From contig OZ022587.1 in the NCBI GenBank assembly GCA_963669155.1, positions 130,439-194,438 of the forward strand: 64,000 nt of DNA, given 5' to 3'. The notes below the pieces were generated by a model, which made no database searches, had not been told where the DNA came from, and saw nothing but the letters and a program-made list of their open reading frames with translations. Positions 56,701-64,000 of the stretch are shown here, one piece after another (position 1 is the stretch's first letter; every line of letters starts with the position of its first letter). The position numbers and the translations under genes were made by a program. The DNA is from Arbacia lixula (lineage: Eukaryota > Echinodermata > Echinoidea > Arbacioida > Arbaciidae).

Positions 56701-59700
56701 TTTTAAAGCAAAGCTAATTGCCATGAATGGACAGTCAATTATTCAATTCAATTTATTTTCCAAAGCTCCAGCAGTAGGTAAGGTATTTCTAAACCGGAAT
56801 TAAATTTGGTAAACTGAGTCTTGCCTGCTCTAGTGCATTAGCATTTGATAATCTTCCTTATGTATACATGTACATACATGTATAACCCCATTGATCTCCT
56901 CTTGGTTAGCAAGGCTTGTCTGACCTATCTCCAAGCTGCCAGTACTGGCATGAACAATCCACTGTTAATGGCCGCTAGCTTTCATATACACTTAGAGGGA
57001 TATTTCACCCTGAAATTATTTTGATTTCAATTAAAGGAGACACGTGAAAGAAACATACATGTATATCAGTAAAGGTTTGACAAAAATTGGTCAATGGAAA
57101 AGATATTTCTTTGATTTTAAATGTTTGATTATGTGACTTCACATACGAGGTGCTGTCCCATATGTTGTGTACTACCTTTTCTTCCATAAATTGCCTTTTT
57201 TATGTTCTTTGATAAAGGAATGCATTATTTTCATAGTGATATGTGTGTAAAAACATGTGTCTAATGATATATCAAAATAAATGGTAAATATCCTTTGGAG
57301 AAAATGGACGTTTTCCAAAGAAAATTTACACAACGTATGAGAGAGCACCACACACGTGACATCACAAAATCAAAACTTTAAAATTAAATAGCTTTCTTTC
57401 CCTTGACCAATGTTTGTAAAACCTTCAGTAATATATTTCTTATAATATAATATTTCTTATATTATAATATGTGTCTCCTTTTATTGTAACCAAAATCATT
57501 TCAGGGTGAACTATCCCTTTGATTGGGATTTTGAAGTTCATTCACGCTGCTTATTATGTTAGTTGGAAAAAGCCAGCCCATAAATATGCGGGCTTGGTAA
57601 AGAACGGGCTGATATCCTATAGCTTTAAAGGGCATATACTGTACTGGGAAGGCAAAAAAGCCTTCAAAATGTAATTGTTAGCAATCTTCTTGCCAATGGT
57701 CTTAAATTCATGTATTGTCTATTTTAGAAGCTTGCTGAAAGTTATTTGCCCTCAAATGATCCACATGTTGGGTAATGATTAATGATTAAATCCTCAAGAT
57801 GTTCGGCCCAGACATTTTGAGGATTTGTGATTTAATCACTCATTACTCCAAATGTAGATCACTTGAGGGCAAATAACTTTCAGCAAGCTTCTAAAATAGA
57901 CAATACATGAATTTAAGACCATTGGCAAGAAGATTGCTAACAATTCTCCCTATCGCATATAGCCCTCCGAATCTGAACGTGTGTGGCGCTCTAATTATTT
58001 TACCTTTAATTCTTGGGATACGAACTTCCGGTCCACGTACATCCCGTACAATAGGGACCACGGTTTCCCACTAATTTTATGAATTTTAACTCTAAAGCTA
58101 ACCCTGACCCTTACCCTAACCCTAAACCTAATTCTATACCTAACCCTGACCATAACCTTAACCCTAGATAAATTGTTCACTGATTAATTCATCCAAAAAA
58201 AGCGATTTCTAGATCACTTTGCGCCGACAACAAACTTTTACCGGAAGTATATGTTCCAAGAGCAATCAATCAGATATCGGTATCGCGAGGTGATATCGCT
58301 GGATATCGGCTATATGCGATAGGGAGAATTACATTTTGAAGGCTCTTTTTGCCTTCCCAGTACAGTATATGCCCTTTAAGTCCTTGGATTTGTTTTTTCT
58401 TTGTTGTGTAATCAGTGAACCACTACAAATGTCCGCTGTGTGACATGACGTGCCCTGCGCCCTCGTTGTTGAAGAAGCACATACAATGGCGACATTCATC
58501 CGAGAGGCCTTACAAGTGTGATCAGTGCGAGCATTCGTAAGTTGCTCACCCCTCTACACCGTAATGGTATCTCCCAGCATGTAGGTTATTTATGTAGAGG
58601 ATTATTCAATTGTTGATTGTGGTGGGGAGGGGTTTTATAGACATTTCTGCAACCTGAGAGGCATTTCAAATCTGTTGATCACCCCTCAACATTGATATGG
58701 TATTTCCTGATACGCATGTCACTTCTAAAAAGGATTATTCCATTGTTACTTTTGGTGTTGAGAGGTGTTACGAGTACAGATATTTTTATGAACTGCTAAA
58801 AGCCCTGACCGTTTCGCTAAGAACTAATTTTGCGGGGCCATATCCCGAGCCCAAACAACAGGCCTACAAAATGATACAAAATTTGTCTGAATTTAAACAC
58901 GTCAAAATATACCTCATTGAGAGTATTCAAATGTGCTTTTTTTCTGTCTCATTTAATGAACCAATAACTTATCAATGAAGGATGTAAAATCAATATTTTA
59001 TGATCTTTATTTAGGATCTTTGTGGAATCTATTGGTCCCTTTGGTGAAGTATAGAGCCTCGGGTACCAGTTTAGTAGTATCCCATATGGTCTCCACTTCA
59101 CCTCAGGAGCTAATAAATTCCACAAAATCTGTCTTGATCATAAGATATTTCTATAATATTATTCAGGTTTGTCTAGCATTATTTATCGATTGGTTGAATG
59201 CGGTCATGTGTCAGCAAGAGAAATTGGTATGTTGCCCACTGACATCATTTTGCCAGTCAACATAACCATGATAACACCGGTACTTGTTCTGCACTGTACC
59301 AGACGTACTCTACGAACCTAGCCCGTGTGTGTATTTGATACATTGCTTGCGTGTTTTAACCACACAGCCACATGCAGTGAACCTACCTGACGTGAGGTGG
59401 AGTGACTTTATTCCGACACATTGTACTAGTTAGACTCAATGTTCAGTCGACGAACCTGAATAATAAATCAGATGTTGGCTTTGTTGTTGTAAACATCACA
59501 AGTGTTCACAACTCGGAGTTTTGCACTACTGCTTCGGGAACAAATAAGTCCTTCGCTGTGGTATGAACATAAAGTGATGTTTCTTCCAGCGGCAGCCAAC
59601 ATCTATATAATAAAAAAGCTTTTGTTTTGACAACGGACGGACTCAAGAATGGTAATCCGATACCAAGATCAATCCGCGCATGCGCCACCCCCGCATCGCT

Positions 59701-62700
59701 GTCTGCCATGAGGAATCGAGAACGGGAATTCTGAGATTTTTCGTTCTCAAAGAGTCGAGGACAGCAGCCAATCAGCGCCCGAACAGATGATGTCAGTGCA
59801 AATTGCATATGCGGAGGCTGCATTTTGTAAACAAGCTCTGGCACGTTGTGTGTCAGGGGGTCAGATGACGTCACACGCACTGCTGCTTGCATCTCTTGTC
59901 TTATTTTGTGAAACTGCATGTGAATAGGAAAGAAGGACGGCTAGAACCGATTGTTCACTGTTCTCATTTTCATCCACGGTGTCAAAATGAAATTGTCTCA
60001 CCTCTGCTTACTGTTGTCAGGGCTAAGTCGATGGCTGACCTGCGGAGACATCTGGAGAGCCACAATGCTGACGACGCTTACAGCTGTGACATCGAGGATT
60101 GCACCTACACTGCCAAGACACTCCATGGGATGAAGAGCCACTTTAAGAAGGCACACTCAGGGGTCAGTCATGTCCAAGATTTCAACTGTTTCATTCTTAA
60201 ACGTTCCTTGATTTAAGCCTTTATTGTACATAGTGCAAAGATGGATCACTACTCGGGGTAGACTGGTGACGTTTTTGGTGAAATTTCTCAAAGGCCAGAG
60301 GTCAAAGGTCAATGAACTTTGTGAAAATTTGCCAAAAATTGACTTTTTTCGTAATAAATTCAAATCAAAGGATGCAATTCAAACCAAACACAGTACAGAT
60401 ATATATCACTTCATGGTATTGGTGGTAGACAGGTGAAGTTTGGGTAAAATTCCTGCAAGGTAAAAGGTCAATGAACTTCACTCAAAATTGGGTAATTTAA
60501 ACAAACTTCATACAAGGATGGATTCTTTGATGAAAATTTGCCAAAAATTGACTCTTTTCTTAATAAATCCAAATCAAAGGATGCAATTCAAACCAAACAC
60601 AGTACAGATATATATCACTTCATGGTATTGGTGGTAGACTGGTGAAGTTTGGGTAAAATTCCTGCAAGGTAAAAGGTCAATGAACTTCACTCAAAATTGG
60701 GTAATTTTAAACAAACTTCATACAAGGATGGATTTAGACAGCCTGGCTAGATCGGAAGTCAAAGAAGTAGGAGGTCAAAGGTCAATGGACATTGCCAAAC
60801 TTGGCTAAACATGGAAAAACAGAATATATTTCTTTTCACATAGGAATTAAATGATACATTGCCCACCAAACATACACATTCTTTGAGAATAAATCTAAAT
60901 AGAGCTAACAAAGAGATGGAGGCATATTAATTTATCAACTGCATGGCAGTTGAATTGCTCTAGATTTTTCTCTGCATCTGTAGGATTTGTCTATAATCTA
61001 CTTTAATGAGTAAATGAGAGATCTTTTGTCTTGTTTTGGTAAGATTTTGTTGACAAGTCGTACATGGGTCACCCGTACCTAACTCTGTTAACCCGTAATG
61101 ATAATGCTAGTGCTAATGCTTGTTCCTTTAAAATAATGCATAACACATGGCTAGACAGCATGTCCCTAGTACCAGGCTCATCCATCAACTGAAGAATAAC
61201 TACTGTAGTAATTGATGTTTGTATTCTCTTTATAAAGAGATGTGATCCCTCATACAAAATCAATGATGAGTCATCAGCGATTTTGTCTGCTTTACTCTGT
61301 ATGTATCTGTAGGATTTGTTTGTAATCTAGTTGGGCCCGAACATTTTGAGGATTTGTGATTTAATCACTTATCACTCCAAATATGGATCACTTGAGGGCA
61401 AATAACTGTCAGCAAGTTTCTAAAATGGACAATACATGAATTTAAGACCATTGGCAAGAAGATTGCTCACGATCACCTTTTGAAGGCTTTTTTGTCTTCC
61501 CAGTACAGTATATTCCTTTTGTTTTGTCTTGGTAGGAAAATGTTAAGCGGTATATGTGCCATGTCTGCCAGACGATGTTCACCCGCGGCAACAGACTGAC
61601 CAATCATCTCAAGGAAAAACACCGCTTCAAGTGGCCGTCTGGACATGTCCGATTCAGGTTAGCCACTGGTCAAGTCATTAAAAACAGTCACAAAACTGTC
61701 TGCAAAGACCACCGTCTTCAAAGATGACCTGTCTGTAATGACCACTCATATCTGATTCAGGTCCGGGATTGGTCGAGCTTTGATCGCAGTCAAACGTGTG
61801 TACATGTGTTTTCATCATCGTATATCATCCTACATATTTGCAAGGCATAACTATGAAGTATCAATCACATAATTTTCAGTCACCAAATTTTGAGGTTTCG
61901 CTTGTGTGATGCATGTGGAGGCATCGGTCCACCTTCTTCATCATAGAGAGTTTCTTTTATGTTCAACATCAGTTGATCTATGTTGCATTTTGGTTTACAG
62001 CATTTGTTTGTGTAATCTTGTTACTCGAACATGGTAGACGAAATGGTTGTAGACGAATTGGTTAAAGACTAACTGGTGATTAGACGAAATGACTATTGGA
62101 CGAAATGATGACTGGACGAAATGGGTGGTCGACGAAATGTTGATGGACATAATGGCATTAGACGAAAGGAATGTAGACGAAATGGCTATTAGAGGAAATG
62201 GCAGTAGATGAATTGGCAATTTACCATTAAAACTGGCTTATTCAACAACATGATACAAGTGCTGGTGTTTGTTATCTATTCCAGATACCAGGAGCATGAA
62301 GACGGGTTCTTGAGACTCCAGACGGTCCGCTATGAAAGTATCGAACTGACTCAACAGCTGCTCCAGGGGCCACGCCCCTCTCTTCCCTGCGCCACCATCC
62401 AGGAGGAGGCTGCCCCAGGGGGCCAGGCAGGGGTGCGCCAACCACCCCTAGGGGGGAATGAGAGGGGCAAGGTAGGGAAGGTAAGAGAACTCTCTACTCT
62501 AGATGGTGGAACAGGTGGGGGGGGGGGGGGAAGGGGGTGGCCTGGCAGGGGTGCAACAACCACCCCTAGAGAGGAGTGAGAGGGGCAAGGTAGGGAACAT
62601 AAGAGAACTCTCTTCTCTAGATGGTGGAACGGGGTAGGGGGGGGGGGGGGGCAGGGCAGGGGTGCGCCAGCCACCTCTAGAGAGGAGGGGGAGTGAGAGG

Positions 62701-64000
62701 GGCAACGTAGGAAACTTCTCTAGATGGTTGTACAGGGGAGGGAGGGGGGGGGGAGGGGCAGGCGTGTACCAACCACGGGGCCCGTTGACAGTACTTTTCA
62801 CAAGCAGTATGATTTTTGGCTTTCAATAGCGAGATACAACAATGAAATAATTTTTAGAAAACTATGATTTCATAGTTAGGAAACTGTGATTTCAAAATTG
62901 CAGTAAAAAAATGTATTTAAAAGATAAAAATAAGTGGAGGATAAAAGAATATCCCGAGAAACATGTTATTGTGATAGTTATAAAATACAGCCAAACCTGT
63001 CTTAGTGCCACCTGTATATAGCAGCCAACCTGTCTATAGTGGCCACCAAAATGATTCCCCCGGAGAGAGATCATGTGTTAAAGAACCTGTCTACAGCAGC
63101 CACCTGTCTATAAAGGCCACAATTTGTGTTTCCCTTGGGTGGCCACTATAGACAGGTTTCACTGTACAAAGTTATCTCTGATGATAATAGCCTGGAACTG
63201 TCAATGAGGGCAGCGCAGCATATCTTGATTGTCTGTCTCATTCTTTGTATGCTCTGACAAGAATTTGTATTATGAAATAATATTGGAATTATATTTTGAG
63301 TTAGGGTTTGGACGTATCATCCAAAATTCAGTGCATTGCTGAATGGATCAACACGGTATATCATGTAGACTATGGTTACTAAATTTTTTTTTTTTTTCAA
63401 ACATCAACAAGAAGAGTTTTTCACTTACCTGAAATGTTTCTGAAGTGATGACTGAGATTTCATCCATATTATTGTCAGTGTGTACTGCCAGTCCAGGCCG
63501 AGTTTCATGACTTTTCTAAACGGGCTCCCCTGGCTCAAGCAGTGCACGAGAAATTAATTTGTGTAAACCGATGTTTATCTGCAGACGTCTAAGAAGAGAT
63601 CATCACCCCGCAAGAAATCTCCCAAGAAGAAATCGCCAAAGAAATCCATCGCAGCCACGGCTGACCTTCAACCTATGACCAGCGAACTCCATCCGGGTCA
63701 GATCCAGTATGTCCAAGACGAACATGGGCAGGTGCTTGTGGTAGACTGCACGGCTGACATGCCATCCTTCCCTGTGAGCGATGACGCCCAACGGGTGGAG
63801 AGCAACAAAACATCTGGGGATGTAGTCTACCGTCTGCAGTACATGGGTGAAGACGTGCCCCCGCATGGCAGTGACGAGGGTGGTGTAGACTTGGGATACA
63901 GCCACTCCAAACGAAAACACTGCGACGATGGGGTTGAGGGGGAGGAGGTCATTACGGCTGCGAATGGTTTTCTTCAAGCACAGCAGCTGTTGGTGGATAA
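50767..64000 (+). CDS. HINFP: Histone H4 transcription factor (C2H2 zinc finger), 3' end outside the window
   Basis: Ten exons join in phase: 50767-50950, 51806-52029, 53388-53484, 55341-55493, 56400-56477, 58416-58536, 60021-60162, 61536-61657, 62285-62471, 63585-64000 (open at the edge), about 574 residues so far (human 517). HINFP binds the site II element of histone H4 promoters and, with NPAT, drives H4 transcription at the G1/S transition. About ten C2H2 fingers are visible, from CEWANC and CQWEDC to [14 protein letters not shown]. Strong signatures are [28 protein letters not shown] and [20 protein letters not shown], nearly as in human. Exon 10 adds a Ser/Lys/Pro-rich basic stretch ([14 protein letters not shown]) that resembles histone-tail-like DNA contacts. 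A likely 5' UTR acceptor (CAAATAG) sits at 50721. Confidence 0.95.
51019..51246. mobile_element. Fold-back MITE with TA ends, in HINFP intron 1
   Basis: Two arms of about 100 bases (51021-51121 and 51143-51244) are near-perfect reverse complements around a loop of roughly 20 bases. The ends read ACACTACAGCTCAAAGGAAT and its complement, flanked by TA, as in Tc1/mariner-related MITEs. Confidence 0.8.
51757..51820 (+). repeat. Duplicated acceptor of HINFP exon 2
   Basis: CTGTTTCCACTAGATGAGTG (ends 51777) and CTGTTTCCACTAGATGAGTA (ends 51812) are tandem copies 35 bases apart. Use of the first would bring a TGA within six codons, so the second (exon start 51806) is taken as functional. Confidence 0.85.
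52023..52375 (+). repeat. Tandem copies of HINFP exon 2 donor with MITE B fragments
   Basis: CTGCACAGTAGGTTGATCAC at 52023 (the real donor) recurs as CTGCACAGTAGGTTTATCAC at 52186 and TTGCACAGTAGGTTTATTAT at about 52348. The period is about 163 bases. Each unit continues with AAAGGGA(C/T)AGTT(C/T)ACCCTG, the left end of MITE family B. Confidence 0.85.
52470..52765. mobile_element. SINE-like fragment followed by a TA-flanked MITE
   Basis: GAGGTCCCGGGTTCAAACCC near 52500 looks like the B box of a tRNA-derived SINE, followed by CTTGTGACCTTGAGTAAGAT as in many such elements. Directly after, 52550-52763 is bounded by TATACGCCATA and its reverse complement TATGGCGTATA, with TTTCGCGAA-type inner repeats, consistent with a MITE using TA targets. 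Confidence 0.5.
52885..53070. repeat. Dispersed repeat, family F
   Basis: AAAATGCTTAAAAGAGCCCT and the following AAAAGAGCCCCCCAAATTCC through CTCAAAAAGTAGCCCCTGAA match 19735-19905 in HAUS5 intron 4. Non-coding. Confidence 0.75.
53519..54290. mobile_element. Three fold-back repeats in a row, HINFP intron 3
   Basis: Family C at 53519-53674 (GGTTTTCAATTATTGTAACTT and its complement), family D at 53676-54006 (GGGTGTTTCACCAAGCTGTTC and its complement), and a third pair at about 54036-54289 (CCCTACTCTGACA facing TGTCAGAGTAGGG). Non-coding. Confidence 0.75.
54338..54372 (+). repeat. Copy of HINFP exon 3 donor
   Basis: AAATGGAGAGGTATGATCAG here repeats the real exon 3 end and donor (53475-53494), with CATTCAACTAT in place of TTATTCAGGTGC just before. 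Confidence 0.85.
54879..54920 (+). repeat. Fragment copy of HINFP exon 4
   Basis: AGGGACCATCTCAGAAGCCAC then TCTCAGGAGA copies the middle of exon 4 (about 55375-55410), about 490 bases upstream of the true exon. No acceptor or donor accompanies it. Confidence 0.8.
56993..57521. mobile_element. Palindromic MITE, family B, in HINFP intron 5
   Basis: Begins GAGGGATATTTCACCCTGAA and ends TTCAGGGTGAACTATCCCTTT. It contains GAGGTGCTGTCCCATATGTT and its inverted counterpart GTATGAGAGAGCACCACACA. Confidence 0.8.
57625..58379. mobile_element. Palindromic MITE, family A, split by a nested element
   Basis: The ends TTAAAGGGCATATACTGTAC and TACAGTATATGCCCTTTAA are exact inverted termini. The right arm is interrupted at 57945/58327 by the 381-bp element described next; without it the arms pair across their whole length. 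Confidence 0.88.
57946..58326. mobile_element. 381-bp nested TIR element with telomere-like repeats
   Basis: A perfect 19-bp TIR (CTCCCTATCGCATATAGCC) bounds it, with AATT on both sides (57942-57945, 58327-58330) as target duplication. The intact left arm of the host MITE shows that the empty site had one AATT. The interior at about 58089-58166 has degenerate CCCTAA/CCCTGACC repeats. Non-coding. Confidence 0.9.
60320..60740. repeat. Tandem duplication of about 209 bp in HINFP intron 7
   Basis: GCCAAAAATTGAC at 60331 and 60540 open two copies that continue through CAAATCAAAGGATGCAATTC to AAACTTCATACAAGGATGGA. Similar AAAGGTCAATGAAC blocks occur near 15540 and 10240. Confidence 0.8.
61335..61520. 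mobile_element. Right half of MITE family A ending at the HINFP exon 8 acceptor
   Basis: Matches the centre-to-right-end of family A (from GAACATTTTGAGGATTTGTG to CCCAGTACAGTATATTCC). The terminus merges into the pyrimidine tract TTCCTTTTGTTTTGTCTTGG before the AG at 61535. Confidence 0.8.
62030..62220 (+). repeat. Degenerate short tandem repeat, core AGACGAAATGG
   Basis: About eleven units of 15-20 bases based on (G/T)(A/G)GACGAAATGG with variable 3-8-base linkers. Non-coding, in HINFP intron 8. Confidence 0.85.
62455..62790 (+). repeat. G-rich array from the HINFP exon 9 donor
   Basis: The last 40 or so bases of exon 9 with its donor (GAGAGGGGCAAGGTAGGGAA at 62460) recur near 62577 and 62694, the last mutated to GGGGCAACGTAGGAAAC. 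Units are 115-120 bases with G13-G16 spacers. Each also repeats CTCTAGATGGT. Confidence 0.85.
62985..63170. mobile_element. Fold-back repeat with GTGGCCACTATAGACAGG ends
   Basis: ACCTGTCTATAGTGGCCACC near 63029 faces GGTGGCCACTATAGACAGGT near 63140, with further degenerate CCTGTCTA-CAGC-AGCCACC units between. Non-coding, in HINFP intron 9. Confidence 0.6.

Noticed and set aside
58089..58166. CCCTAA-like repeats taken as a chromosome end or fusion point
   Set aside because: They lie inside a 381-bp TIR element with a clean AATT duplication, so they arrived by transposition.
59506..59919. 137-codon minus frame in HINFP intron 6
   Set aside because: Antisense in an intron, no recognised domain, no acceptor or donor.
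1..64000. CRISPR arrays, operons, prophage or other bacterial features
   Set aside because: The window is spliced animal DNA; the regular repeats seen are microsatellites, minisatellites or MITEs.

Overview
The window is eukaryotic nuclear DNA from an animal. Genes have GT-AG introns, non-coding DNA is AT-rich, and microsatellites, fold-back MITEs and retroelements are dense. Spliced proteins read as animal orthologues: HAUS5 (augmin), ANAPC13 (APC/C), HINFP (histone H4 transcription factor) and a rhodopsin-family GPCR. Together with a CsRn1-type Ty3/gypsy element, a Merlin remnant and CR1/L2-type LINE pieces, this suggests a marine invertebrate deuterostome, most likely a sea urchin or another echinoderm. 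The organism call is inference; no marker gene fixes the species.

Layout. 1-786: 3' part of a GPCR (+). 0.8-9.2 kb: intergenic DNA with a 2.4-kb TIR-bounded element (2331-4738), a LINE tail and two fold-back MITEs. 9.2-23.7 kb: HAUS5 (-), 16 coding exons rebuilt by splice phase plus a candidate alternative last exon. 24.4-27 kb: broken CR1/L2-like LINE (-). 27.8-38.9 kb: a Merlin transposase relic split by a near-pristine Ty3/gypsy element (27932-37904) with unusually long LTRs (about 2.87 kb), gag, pol, a tRNA-Trp primer site, a polypurine tract, a 4-bp target duplication and a likely -1 frameshift site. 41.5-41.8 kb: ANAPC13 (-). 44.3-47.4 kb: a three-exon gene (+) for an unrecognised 115-residue single-pass membrane protein, with long trinucleotide repeats in its introns. 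50.8-64 kb: HINFP (+), ten coding exons, running off the window end.

Three of the five host genes serve cell division or S phase: spindle microtubule branching (HAUS5), the mitotic ubiquitin ligase (ANAPC13) and histone H4 transcription (HINFP). They lie on different strands, so any link is neighbourhood only.

The most striking unexplained pattern is repeated local duplication of exon-intron boundaries in HAUS5 and HINFP. At least ten exon edges have one to four extra degenerate copies of the splice site plus adjoining exon bases, often forming minisatellites with C/T-, G- or GA-rich spacers. Other second-look items are the 2.4-kb element with same-direction subterminal repeats, a 381-bp nested element carrying telomere-like repeats, a Glu at the second integrase catalytic position of an otherwise young gypsy element, and the novel small membrane protein. 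All coordinates and alignments were made by eye; comparisons with human proteins rest on remembered family sequence, not a search.
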